Shown here: one piece after another, positions 1-13,000 of the stretch | Layout: every line of letters begins with the position of its first letter | How positions within the stretch are numbered: the first letter of the stretch is position 1 | DNA from: Scortum barcoo | Taxonomy: Eukaryota > Chordata > Actinopteri > Centrarchiformes > Terapontidae | Reading direction: 5' to 3' | Length of the DNA: 64,000 nucleotides | NCBI GenBank assembly: GCA_023238725.1 | Contig: CM041534.1 | Location: 2,060,449-2,124,448, forward strand | Translations under genes and position numbers: made by a program | Notes under the pieces: model-generated | Databases searched by the model: none | Told to the model about the DNA's origin: nothing | Seen by the model: only the letters and a program-made list of their open reading frames with translations

Positions 1-758
1 ATGACACATTAACTGTTAAAGTTAAAGCACAGACTGTCAGTTGAAAATTGAGAGTATTTTCAGTCACATGAAATGAGCAGTTAAAAAAGCTGCAGCCCTT
101 TTCGGAACTCATTCCATGGTGCCAAAATATTTGGACAGATTACATTCAATTAAACAGCTGTTTTACACATATGGTCAAAAATTCGCACTGTGCAAAGATT
201 TTCATTTTTTTGATGCATGTGTAACTCCTCAGGACTCCTCATTCTGTCCAGCATTTCCTTTTTCTGTTTACTGTAACCTGAATTCAAAACAGCCTCAAAA
301 TGTCATGGCTTTCTGAAAGCATCAAACGTAATCATCTGCTTTTTTAACTGTTGCTGCAAAATGGGTAAAAATGTCCTCAATTTTAAACTGGTGGTGAAGT
401 CTTCAGCTTTTTAGTTTTTTGTACCATTTCTTTCCACAAATAACAAGAGTCAGAGAGTAAAAAATGTGCTACTATCCAAATATTTCAAGAGCTCACTGCA
501 TGAGAACATACTATATCAAAATGAAACAACACATAGTCATCATTAAACTAATATTCGGTCTCTATAATCATTATCATGATCATTGTGTCTGATTAGAGGG
601 TGGCTCTGCAGAAGAGTCTCTGATGAATTTGGAGAAAACCTAATATGCCCTTGAATGCTCTCAAAGAGTCACTTAGCATTAGAGTCGTCGTAGTTGAGTT
701 TGTGTGAGGCCGTATTGAGGAGACAACTGAAGTTCACATAGTCTTTTCTTCTATTCCA
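1..758 (-). other. pknox2: pknox2 3' UTR (proximal part)
   Basis: Sequence downstream of the TAG on the gene strand. No AATAAA or ATTAAA was found on the minus strand within it. The variant AGTAAA occurs at 273-268. The 3' UTR therefore probably continues past the start of the window. A 66-residue plus-strand open frame at 116-316 shows no recognisable protein. Confidence 0.6.
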
Positions 759-1024
759 CTACTCCAGTTCATCTCTGTGCTCCATGCTCAGGTCTCTCCT
801 TCCCCCTCCTATGCCTGACATTTGCCTCCCCCTGTCATTTTCCTCCTCCGCGTCCTCCTCCTCTTCTTCCTCCTCCATTCCTTCTTCCTCATCCTCCTCC
901 TCCTCCTCTTCGTCCTCTTCCTCGGTGCCGTCCATGGAGTCGTCGGCTCCCAGCATGGCTTGCTGCATGGCCAGGGTGGCTGAGTCTGATGACAGTGACT
1001 GGAGGCTGTCCATACTCAGCGGGT
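759..1024 (-). CDS. pknox2: pknox2 coding exon 10 (acidic C-terminus and stop)
   Basis: Completes Asn398 and encodes residues 399-485, ending DLSMEHRDELE and TAG (761-759). The acceptor is CCCCCCACAG (AG at 1026-1025). MDSLQSLSSDSATLAMQQAM is the signature C-terminal segment of PREP proteins. It is followed by about 33 residues that are almost all Glu/Asp (about 425-460), encoded by GAG/GAA/GAC repeats that read as TCC/TCTTCC on the plus strand. Family members have an acidic tract here, but its length varies. The Gly/Arg-rich insert between the acidic tract and the last ten residues is less familiar. Confidence 0.95.
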
Positions 1025-4000
1025 CTGTGGGGGGACGCAGGGAAACAGAGGAGGGGTTACCAGAGGATATATACTGCTGTCAGACTATCTCTACTTCTTT
1101 ATCTGCACATCTAGGTTTGAATTAGTAAAAATCAGCTTTCAGGCAACCAAGGTATAAATTAGCTCCAGAAAGAAAGTTAGACAGAAGATTGTCCCAATAT
1201 GAGGACAAACACTGTGGACCTAAAGTGGGGTTTAATGTAAAAAACTTAACATTTCCCTTTGGTGACTGTTACTAAGATTTCTTTATCTAACTATTCGTTA
1301 GAAAGTTTGACTACAAACACACTTTTTTTAAATCCAACTCACGAATACTGCAAGAAAAATGCAGATTTTAGTCAAGAAGTCGATAGTCTTTTATCTTTGA
1401 CTTGTGCCTTTTCAGTTTCTCACTTAAATAAAATAAAGGTCAACAGTGTCACCTAGTGGTGAAAATGTTAGGGTTAGGGGAAAAACACACATTTTACATT
1501 TAACTTCTTAACCTTTCACACATCTGTTTAAATAAAAAATACACTTTAGGAGTTTGTGGTTTTGTATTTGATCACTGGAAGTGTTCATACTGTCTGAGTT
1601 GTTTCCTGTTTGAGATCTGTGCGTCTGAAGGACTCCTGCCACGATGGAGTCAGGCCAGAAGCGCTGCGTCGGACGGTGCTGGGACTTCATCTTCTTTGCT
1701 TTAGGAGCTGGGTCCGGGTTACTGGCGTCCAACATAGGCTGGAGGATACGCCGACGAGCATTGATGAACCTGTGTGAATCATAACCCAATCATAAAACAT
1801 CCTTTAAGAGAGAAAGCACTACACTACTGCTAGTATAAACTAACTGATCATCATTATCATTAAAAGAATGGGTAAAAAAATTTGTAATACCAAAATAAAT
1901 TTAGGGAAAAGTGAATGGACAGCAATGTATCATTTTGAACAAACAGTGAGCTCCAGAACGGCAGTTCAAGTCCATTCAAAATGTTTCACCAGATCTTTCG
2001 GCTGCCCTCATCAGAGTGATGTCTGAGGCTGTTTCTGGTTTCCTACTATACAGACTGGTGATTAGTTATGTGACTCATGCATCCTACTCAATACTGACAT
2101 TTACAAGAGAAATAAAAATGTTCAGAAATACAGAACACAAACAAACTACCAACTTTTCAAAATATTTGTCAACAAATAAATTCTCTTCTTTTAGGCATCA
2201 TCTTCTGAAGACTATACTCAAATCTCTTCAATTGCTCACAAAGTGTACTTGATACATACAACCAGGAGATGGCGCCACAGTGTCAGTAATGCACTGAGGA
2301 GTCTATGCAAAGCCTCCAGACATACCTCTGCTATAATAATGTGAAGTGGTGTTTGTATCTTACCAGTTGTTCACTTGCAAAAGGGTTAGATTTGTCTGTG
2401 CTGCAATCTGTCTTTTCTCGTCTTCTGTTGGGTATGGGTGCTGAAAGAAGGAGGGAGAACCAGCTCAGTTTTCAAACATTTTGCTGTAAATCATTTCATC
2501 TGACTTAAATTTGTCTTTAACCAACAAATGAAACCTCGAAACACTGAAATTTCCTACTGTCTCACAGTCTGTAAACCTCATCCTTCATCCTGCATCCACA
2601 GCTAGCACTTCCACTGAAAAGGCCAACAAATGACCATTCCAGATTAAAGCACACACATACACACACATCCACACACACTGGACGTCATTCTCTGCCTCAC
2701 CATGAGATGCTGAAAGAGCCAGGAGCGCATGATGTTGGTGGCATGTTTGGGCAGGACCCCCCTCTTATTCTTGGACTTCTTGTCTTCACTGTCCAATAGG
2801 GATGACAGGTCCACATTTACCTTCAGAGTGAACACCAGGAAGTGAAGAGAAAGGAAGAAAAGAAAAGGAAAAAGAAAGGAGAAGATGGTAGGGCTTAGTT
2901 ATTGTTGCCAAGGAAACAAAGGGAGACTACCAATTACCTATCTTTTTTTCAGTTGCAAGGGCAGAAACACCTCCTCAAGTGTCACCATGGTAACTGAATT
3001 TGAGTAATGATACTTGAAACATAAAAAAAGCAGCACTCTTGACTATGTGGAGACAGAAGAGGGTCAGTAGTCTGTTTGGTGATTCAGGAGTGAGTTTAAA
3101 GAGCAGAGGGTCAGGCAAGCCTTCAGTCGAAAAGTTTGGATTTCAGTTTGCTGCTAAATTAGCGAGGAGCTTTTATGAAGTGTGACTGTGTTGGTTTAGT
3201 TTCTCATTTATGTTGACCTAAGCCCGTCTTTGTATTCAGTGAGAAGTCATTATTCAGATGTTATTGTTTGGAATACGAGCGCTGAAGGACGAGATGCTCT
3301 CAGACTATTGACAGTCTTTGACAGCCTGCAGTCCTTATGGCTATGTGTGTGTGTGTGTGTGTGTGTGCATGCGTGTATGTGAATGTTAGCCCATGGCTTT
3401 GGTCGCTAAGCTAAGCTGTACTTGTGAGGACTGACTCTTGTGAATCTCCTGTTGTTGTGAGGACATTAGGAGTTGCGATGGTCATCGATTTTTGGCCGAC
3501 ATATGTCTGTAGTTGCAGTCCAGGTTAAGTTAAGGTTAATAAATGGTTTGGATGTTTAAGTTAGAAGAACATATCAGGTAATGGTAAGGAAAATAGTCCT
3601 TGACAAATTAACTATTTCTTCATTTCGTCTGAGTGACATTTGCTAAAAAACACAGTGGCCAGGTGTTTACTGAATTTACTGAACCATTTTTAAAGATATA
3701 TGTCTTCAGTGGGAACTAAAGGGATAGAGTCTCATTACTACAAACATTTGTTGACAATGGCAAAAATAGAGATTATCACCTTGTTGACTGATTTTTTAAT
3801 GCCACTTAATGTGATGTCTTCTTATCTTCAGCAAAACAGACAGTATGTCTTTTGTTTTATTCTCGTGTTAAATTCTATTCACACCATCACAGGGTGGAGA
3901 CTCACTTCCCATCTGGGGACAAAATCCTGCCCCACCTATGGTAAATCTTTACATTTTAGGGCAAAGACTTGGTTTTGGTTCATTTTGGGGTGTTACTATA

Positions 4001-7000
4001 GGTTAAAGGAGAGTGTATTGTATTTTTAATGGTTATCCCTCAGATTGCCCAGAGTGTGTGAGTACGTGTGTACACTGTTGTACAGTACGGATGTGTTCAT
4101 TTCATTGTGGAGATAAACGTGCACATGTGCTCTGAGGCAGATAATATGAAACACAATGGGCCTTCAATAGCAACCATTACCCAGCCCTCTTTGATACTAT
4201 CTGCAGAGAGCTATACTTCATAAACATAAAGATATCCATCTTTATGTTTTTTATGGTAAAATGCCCTGCATCACTTCGTCTGTGTCTGCATATTCAAAAA
4301 TGTGTTATATATGATATGAACTAATCTTTTTAATCTGTCATTCTCATTCACCAAGCAGTACCAGCTACTTTGAGTATATTATGATTTTTTTTTTAACAAG
4401 GTGCCCATTTTTCAAGGCTAAAATACTTCACAGTGGAGCATACATTTGAAAATTTCATATGCATAGGCATGCAGGACAAAATGCATGAATAAATAAAAAA
4501 CTCAAGTCTGCTAAAGAATATAAAATTGATTAATTTTATGCAGAGGATAGTGGTGGAAAGAATCCCGGCTGTATTGGAGATAAATAACAGACAACACCCC
4601 CCTTCCCTTTAACACACAATGTCCATAAATACACATTCACACACACTCAGATCCCCCCCTCATAGTCCCCACACAAAACAAGACTCATTACAGTTGCAGC
4701 TGGGTGTCACGTGGATAACCCTCCTCTTATTCCCCCTCAGCCCTGGGAGCGAGTGTGTTCCGGGGGAAAGCAAGGTTGAATTAATTGGCGGCACCAAGCT
4801 CGAGAGTGTGATTACTCTGGGCTTGTCGGCAAAGTAGCGACAGGGCTGTGTTTAATTCCCAGCCCACATGTAGCACTCAGGCTCAGCTGGGTCGCGACTA
4901 TTCACCGAGGCCTCCTCTGACTGTCAGGCACAGAATTACCTGCCTGAAACTGAGCTGCTCTTCAGGCCACTGGTGCTGCACATGAAGCGCTGTTAAACTC
5001 CCCTGCTCCCAGTTTTTATTTATATCTCTAGGCAAGTGTTGAGACTGTCAAGGCCAGACAAAGACTGCCCTCACCAGTGATACGTTAAATCTGCCTGGCT
5101 CAGTACTTTTCTGATCACGCACATGTTTGAATGTATAAATAAAAAAAGGAAAGATGCATTGATTATGTGATTATGAAACATGAATCATAAAAAATAGTTT
5201 AAATTACACCTAAATTCAATTTGTAATTATGAATTCTAATTTCCCACCCACTTGAATTGTAAGTTTAAGGTTCAAAAAGTTACTTGAAAGTTTACTAGTT
5301 AATTTTCTCATAAAAATGTGTTCTCTATTTAGCTAAAGAAAACAACAAAGAAACACAAGCTTTATACTACGGACCCTGCCAACGACCACATATGCATTTA
5401 TCAAAACTTTTTAGGCGATCTTACATGCACAACTGAAACTAAATGAATTGTTCTTTATGTCGTTTAACATTAGTCGTGATAAACACATGAAAGACGCTGC
5501 CAGTGCTACTGCCAATGACAAACCTGTCAGTGGAGTTGTGATGTGGTTTTATGTTAGGCCAACTTCCATATAGAATATATTGCCTCTACATTTGTCAGTC
5601 TCTTGTATCATGTCTCTTGTCTGGCATCTCAGTCCTGTGTTTTGTCTTTTAATGAGTCAGCAGCAGTTATGCAGGTCAGATTCTTTGTGCTTTCTTTGCA
5701 TATGAAAATAATTACAAATAGCTTTCTGGTGGCTTACTGTTTGCCTGAAGAACATGAAGGTAATAAACACTGCATCATCAAGTTACAGAATGAATGATAA
5801 AGTTGCCCTCTTGGTTTATATTTAAAGAGCAGAATGTCCTATTGCAAAATGTTTTAATATGTTAGGGTGAGATTAGATGTTTGAGAGATGTTAAGGTTCC
5901 TCTGACCAGCCTTACTGAGTTATGCACAGCAGCCAGTAGCTCAAATATTCCAGATGACGTGTTGTGCCTTTTCCTTACTATTGTTTGAATCCATGCTCTG
6001 TTAATCTACCGATTCTCCGGTGGTGTCATTTTTGGAGTTAACTAAAAGCGGCTCTTCATTGTGTGATGTAGCTTTCAGCTGTAATTGATTACTAGGAAGA
6101 GGTATGAGGCTTATTCATCTCGAAACAATTCCCAAAACATCTGCAGAAGACTTTTGAGCTGGAAAAAAAGGGAACATTATAACCACAAATGTGTCCTTGT
6201 CTTGCAAAAAAAAAAAAAAAAAAAAACTTTTCCAGGCATTCATGTGGTTTGACTCTTCCAAACCCTTTGATGGAAAGAAGGTAAAACATCTGTGTAGTAT
6301 TTACTGTCCATAATAAGTCCATATTACTTTACTTTGTGCGTAAAGCCTGAGAGAGAGAGTTGTGTATTAACTCTGACTTTTATCTCCTGCATCTCTTCTA
6401 AATAAAAATCATCTACAATATAAATTAAGTTTCTCTGAAGTGCATGCCCTTACATGACATTCATTCACAGTCAAACCTGACAGGATCATGGAAGCGCCCT
6501 AAACATCATGGGAATAAACAATTTCCATTTTGTCTGTCAGCGGGGGGCTGTGTTCATACAGAGACGATGAAAAGGCGCCCGCTCGGTCAGGCAGCTTTAC
6601 CTGTGAGTTCTGGATCTGGATGGTTCCCGGCGGCAGCGCCTGCGTTAACACTTGCCCTTGTGATGTCACCATGGCAACCGGCTGGTACAGGGTCCCACCT
6701 GAGGGGATAATTTGCCGTCATGAGTATCAAGTGGCTTCAGCAGCTACTGGCAGCCACATCCTGCACCACCACCAGGGCCTTATTAACTTCTTGTCAGCCC
6801 CACAAACAAAAACACGGCAAACAAGAGGCGAAATTATTAAATTGAAGGTGCATTAATGTCCTTTTAACTCAGAGAAAAGGAGTGTGTTTTTGCTGCTGGC
6901 TTAATTGGTGTTGATCAAGACACTCTTATCACAGTCTGTTTGAGCTCTTCAATGTGTAGTGATCAAAGGCAGAGACATTGATTTATTTTGGGTTAAAAGG

Positions 7001-10000
7001 GATTTCCAGAGGGCAGGATTAACATTTCACTGTACAGTCTTGACATTATAAGAACCTATCAGCCAAGCACCCTGTGAAGGATACTAGCATGGCTCTCTGA
7101 TACACATTTACACAAAACACAGTGACTACAGATATATAATGTAAGATAAAATTTATATAATAGCATTTAAATGTTACGATTCATTGTAGAATGATGTGTA
7201 CTGTTGATGATGTGTTGGTGCTGAGCGATACTGAACTAAAAAATAGAACCATAGTGATCATTTTCTATCATATGCTTATATGAATCTGACAATATGTATT
7301 ATAAATGCAAGTCATGATAAATACTCATGTTGATATTGCATAGTGGTAAAGTCCTTTAAATGTTTCATGCCTCAAGTGTCAGTCTGTATGTACATTTAAT
7401 ACAGCTTGTTATAATCTGTTAAGACAACAGCATTTTGTGTGTCAAATATCACTTCATTGCAACTTAAGTCTTGAGGAGAGGAGAATAATATTAATAATGA
7501 AATATTAGACAAATGATACAATGATACAAATGATTGTCCAAGTTGGCCTTTATTTTAAAAGATATGACTCTGTTGTGTCTGGACAGCAGGGTTGAGACAG
7601 GTCTAAGGGGGATTTAGCTGTATGTCATCAGCATAGAAGTGAAATTTAATGTCTAATCTCTGTAAAATATGAAGCATTGGCAACATGTCTATAGTAAAAA
7701 CAAACTGGTCCCAAAATAGATCCTTGTGGACTTGTGAGGGCCCTGCCCCCCCCCACCATCAGCCAAGAGCCAGAAGAGGAACATCACATTTTATATTGGT
7801 GAATACAAACTGAAGCTTGTTTGGACATTGCTAACTATTTGTTATCATTTCTCCTCTAGTAAGGGCATACCACTCCTGTCTGTATTAACTCTGGAATTTA
7901 GTATAAAATGTATATTCATGTTTTCCCCTGACAAAGCATAAATCTCTACAGTTCCCAACAGAATTTCACAGTTTCCACCCTGAATTCAGACAAGCAAAAT
8001 TATGTTTATGTGTAAATATAGGTTAATTGAAGTACCAGAGTTCAGTGCTGGCAAATCCAATTATACAGTGTTGTTCATTGGAAAAATTAACTGTCAAGAG
8101 ATTGTAGACATAATGCATTTCCATTTATTGATAATGGTGCAAATATAGGTGCACTGTAGAAGCAAGTGTGACCGTGGAAACTTGAAAAATCATAATGTGT
8201 CTATGTGAAAGCTCCAAAGTCTGTGAGACAAGTGAGTCAGAGAAATTCAATTTATAGTTCAAATAATTCCGACCTCAAGTTTCAAATGTGACAACTAATA
8301 CAAGCCAAAATTAATTTTGTGTGTGTGTGTGTGTGTGTATGTATGTCAGGGCCCCAGTGTTTTAATGTCTGCGTGTATAATCACGTGCTTACCCGATACC
8401 ACTTGAGAGTTGATGGTAGTCATGGCGACATTGCCCTGTTGCAGACCCCCGGTGGGCACCACAATCCCTGAAGAGTTAACAGAGCTGGAGACAGAGGTCA
8501 TGGATGGAGAGGAGGTCTGAATTAGTTCCTGGGGGGATCACAGAGAGACACTAGTGAGGAAACGTAAAGAAGTAGCTCTAGTGTTTGTGACTGAAAAACT
8601 CCCAACAGCAAAATCTCCCTCATGATAAATGACAAGGTGTATCTTGGGAAGAGAGGGGATACCGCCAAAAGAACTGTATGATCCACAGAGAGCCCATGAC
8701 TGACCTGCTGCATATTGAGACTGGTGTGTGACGGAGAGTAGGGTCCTCCAAGGTCATTCCGGAGGAGGTTGTCACTGTGCATCTTGGTCTTGAGGCAGGT
8801 GATGTAACGGTTGCAGAAATCTTTACAGAGCTCATTGACCTTCTCTAACTCCAATAGGTGGATACGCAATACCTGAATGGCCTTTACCATCTGAAGGAAA
8901 TAGAGACAAACCATAAACAGATCACAACACACCAATTAATTAATTAATTTACCCCTTAATAATGGTGTCATTTAGGTGTTAAGGTGCTAATTGGACTTTA
9001 AGGAAATCATAGATTTGTTCATTTTTCATTTTCACAGTTTAAGGTTTTTTCACAGCTTTTTAGAGGAAAATACATGCTGAAATTGAACAAATGGCATTAA
9101 GTGAACCTCATGGTTTACAAAAAGTAGTCTGAGCTTCAGTGCTAGTTGGCAAATGTTAAGGGGGTTAAAAGGGAAACAGGACTATCAGTCTACAGGCATG
9201 CAAATGTTGCACTAGCACTGCTTTGAGCTAAATGCTAACTAAATGCTCACAATCAATCTCTTAACATTGTGATGATTACACTAACAGATAATGTTTACGA
9301 TGTAAACCACTTCAGCATGCAGCAGCATTTGCTTATTAGCACTAAGTAATGTAGAGCTAAGGGTGATGGAAATGAATTAGGTAGGTATTTGGTAATATAT
9401 CGGTAGTGTATGGCCAAATACACATGAGGCAAGAAAAGTTTTGACCTCCTTTTAAGTGGAGAGTCGGGGAATCATTTGAGTTATTCAGATTTATCTATTC
9501 ATCTTCTGGGCACCATATGAGACTAAATGTACAAAATGTCATGGCAAACTGTAGCTGTTGAGATGTTTCAGTCTGGAACAAAGAGCATAGACCAGACAAC
9601 CAATATTGGTATCCTCAGCCACTGGCATGACTAAGACATTACCCCTGTAGTGTGTATTTTATTAATTAACATCAAACCAAAGATGAAAGCCTTAAAATTA
9701 ACAAATGGACAAAGCTGCTGATGAATTTGAAACTAAATTAAACTAACTCCACTGAGCTTTTTCACTGACCTTGTGAGATACAGAAAAAAAACATCATCTC
9801 TCCTGACTTTTAGTGGTTAGTATGAATGAAGGTAAAAAAAAAAAAAAACCTACACCCTTCATTATCCAGAATACAACTGGATACTGTCTTTCATGAGACT
9901 TCTCCTGCCTGCTAACTGCCTACCGCTCTCAAACCTCAACACCTCCAGTTTGTAAAGCAGGTGTTTCTGTTTAAAACTCTCAACCAGAATCACGGAACAT

Positions 10001-13000
10001 TAAATGTGGAACAAGCAAGACGAGGCGTCCGTTTTTAAAGGGTGAGATGTGATGAGAGGAAGAGACATGCAGGGATTTCTTTTAAATATGTATATGTATA
10101 TTATTACAGCTTATTACGACTCATGTATAATTCCATAATATGATTGATGATGTTCTCTGTACATGTGGCATCTATTGCACGTCTGTCCGTCCCAGGGAGA
10201 GGGATCCCTCATCTGTGGCTCTTCCTCAGGTTTCTTCTTTTTCCCATAAAGGGTTTTTTGAAGTTTTTCCTGACTCGGTTCGAGGGTCTAAGGACAGAGG
10301 GTGTCACAACTGTGCAGATTGTAAAGCCCTCCGAGGCAAACAATGTTTGTGATTTTGGGCTCTAAATAAATAAATTTGAATTTTGAATTTGAATTTTATT
10401 GATTAGGAAGGAGTGACATTCAATTTTAATATTTATTCCAGAGATGCGTATAGATTGCAAGTATACAGGGGGGTTCTAATCCTTTCATCCTTCACTGTCC
10501 CAGAGCCAGAAAGCAACAGATCAAGCCTCTAATGTGTAACGCTGAGAGGAGAGGCTTTTCCACTGTCTGTTGGCTTGGCTTTGTAGGCTACAACATTTAG
10601 AGAAACAGATGTTATAAATAAAGTTATTTTCATCATAACATGATAATGAAAGTGATTAAATGTTTTGTCTAACTTAAGGATTTGTCTGTTGAATACATTT
10701 CTTTTAATTGTCTTTAACAGAAATATCTAACTCATATTAAATGTATTTTAGAAGGGATATTTTCTTTCTTCTTATTGCCAACGACATGAACTGTCACATA
10801 CAGTGAGAGAGCCTGACTGAGACTGTGAGACTATGCATGTGAAAGTCAGTGCTCCTTTCAGCATAGATATCTTGTTCCTCATACTGTTGTGATGTCAACA
10901 ATGATCCTCCATCAAAAATAAAGAACAAGTTTAAAGAAAGTTTAAAAATCAGCCATGACTTGTATAGCGGTAAGCAAGGCTTCTCAAGTTTTCATTCAAA
11001 TCAACAACATTTTTTTTTCCCGGTGGTGAGTAGCTCATTTGCAATTAACCTGCAAAAAGTAAAGCAACACAACAAACAAAACAAAATCATTAAAATCAGT
11101 TATTGGACATCTCATGCTGTTGTAGCTTTTTTTCAGCTTTTAGTACCAGAACCTGTACAATACTTTGAAACAAGAGTGATGCAAAATATAAATATATTGT
11201 GCTGATTATTAGTTTTAATTTCTTTGAGCTTTGTGTATGAATATTTCCTATTATCCTGACTGTCATGACGCATTAAACATTTCTAATGAACTCTTGCAGC
11301 AGTCTTTTCAGGCTGATGAGGCAGGTGTCAGTGCAGGTTTCACAGACTGATGCCCCTGAAGCTGGAGAGAAAAATCTCCCCACTGTATAAGTGAATTATT
11401 GCTCTGGTCAGACACAGTTTCAGCAGTGTTCAGAGAGGAACTTCTGTCATACTGGAGGTATATGACACTGATGACTATATGGACAAAAGATTATTCATTG
11501 AAGTAGTGTTGCTAGGATACACCTTGAGTCAGGGTTTATTTTTTTCCAGCTGTTCATCATGACAAATGAAAGACAAAATAATCACTGTAACATATTTAGA
11601 ATATTTCATATACAAGAATCCATATAGTTCTGTATTTTCTTCTCCTCATCAGTTATCTGAGTATCAACAGCCTGGCTGTAGTCCACTCCCTCAGAGTCAC
11701 CAGTCAAGGTCAACAGGATGGACAGAAAAGTGCTTGGCAAAGGAGGAGATAAATCAGTTAATTAAACTGTGCTCACTTAATCAAGGGACCAGTAACTCTT
11801 TGCGAATCGCAGCCAGTTAGGCCCAGTGTAACATTACTGCCCTGTGGAAGAGTTAGTGCCCTCTGGGAAGGATGCCCGCACCCAGTGCCTCATAAAACAC
11901 ACAGATGCAGGGTTAATTGACTGTTCAGCACTTGTCGACCTGCCGTTCCAAGTACTGTAATGGCAAGAGTGCACTTTATTTTTCTTGTCTTTGCCTTTGT
12001 CTCTGTTTGGCTTCAGCTCCTCCCCCTCTTTTCTCACTGAACATGATCAGCATCCTCCTTCGCTTAATTTGCAATTACTGTTGTGCAAGGGTAAGTTCAG
12101 GGGGAGGATGGGGAAGATTACATGCAAAAAAGAAGGGAATGATTAGGAGAAGTAATGATGGGACGCCCTGCAAACAGACAAACAGGCAGTTGTACAGCTT
12201 TATTTCTCTTATCTTTATTATTATGTTTATGACTTCAGAAGGTTTCCTAAACAAACTGATATTATAGCATTGGTCCAAGCATTTTATAGAAGGAGCACCA
12301 CAATACAATGACTTGCTGAAATCAAAGTAGCTGAAGGCCATGTTGTGTTAATGATTACTGAATGTCAGTAGTCGGCTTACCAAGTTGTCCAGCTCGGGAT
12401 CTTCACTGAAGAAGGGCTTGTGTTCTCGCTCCTGCTGGTGCACAAAGTTTTCGATGTCCACATCAAAGCTGGCTGACGTGATGCATTCAGATCCCTGTGT
12501 GGCCTGCTCACATTTCTCAAACAACAACGCCAACAGGGGGAACAGCGGATGTCTAAAGAGAAAGAGAAAGAGAGGCACAGTGTGTGTCAGTTTATGTAGA
12601 TGTTGTCTTTCTTCAACTTAACTTCATTATTGATGCACGTCTATATCAGTGAGTGTGTATTTGTAGTAAATGTTGGAGTACCAAACCAGAACTGAAAACA
12701 GAACTCGGGTGTGAGCTTTCACAGATAACTAGCCAACATTTTTTGTTGTTGATGTGGGAGCAAAATATCAGGTCCTGAAACAAAGAGTTGCTCCTTTATT
12801 CTAAAGGGCCAAAACTCTTTCTTCAAAGCAGCATAATAAATCTGTTTGCATCAGTACATAAGTTAAGAACAAAGAATAAATGACAAATGTTGGCATATTC
12901 ATCATATTAAAATATCACTTGAGTGCTTTTCATAGGTGGATTATCATGACCATGGGCTAAAATAAAAAAGTCTTACCTGCACACAAACACACGCACATAC

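Larger units (their letters stand above)
2821..6600 (-). other. pknox2 intron between exons 6 and 7
   Basis: 3.8 kb of intron. It holds the pyrimidine tract of the exon 7 acceptor (2830-2890 as a GA-rich plus strand), a (TG)n tract at 3344-3367, a candidate regulatory stretch at 4730-4935 and a poly(A) run at 6206-6226. The rest is AT-rich with no recognisable coding sequence on either strand. Confidence 0.75.
6699..8392 (-). other. pknox2 intron between exons 5 and 6
   Basis: 1.7 kb. It contains a decayed LINE reverse-transcriptase fragment at about 7590-7745 and a (TG)n tract at 8318-8338. The rest is AT-rich with nothing recognised. Confidence 0.75.
8891..12380 (-). other. pknox2 intron between exons 3 and 4
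   Basis: 3.5 kb. A (TTAA)n run, ATTAATTAATTAATTT, sits at 8936-8951, close to the exon 4 acceptor. The intron also holds one copy of a dispersed fish repeat at 9185-9645, a 5'-truncated LINE 3' end at 10105-10395, and a candidate regulatory stretch at 11755-12090. 10400-11750 shows only AT-rich sequence without recognisable genes. Confidence 0.75.

Noticed and set aside
759..776. C-terminal HRDELE resembling an ER-retention signal
   Set aside because: ER retention needs KDEL or HDEL at the very C-terminus; this ends in LE and belongs to a nuclear factor without a signal peptide.
784..1125. 113-codon plus-strand frame rich in Ser
   Set aside because: It is the antisense shadow of the GAG-repeat acidic exon of pknox2.
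10140..10365. Two overlapping open frames of 70 and 73 codons
   Set aside because: They lie wholly in the LINE 3' UTR copy and recur at 17354-17545 as part of the repeat.
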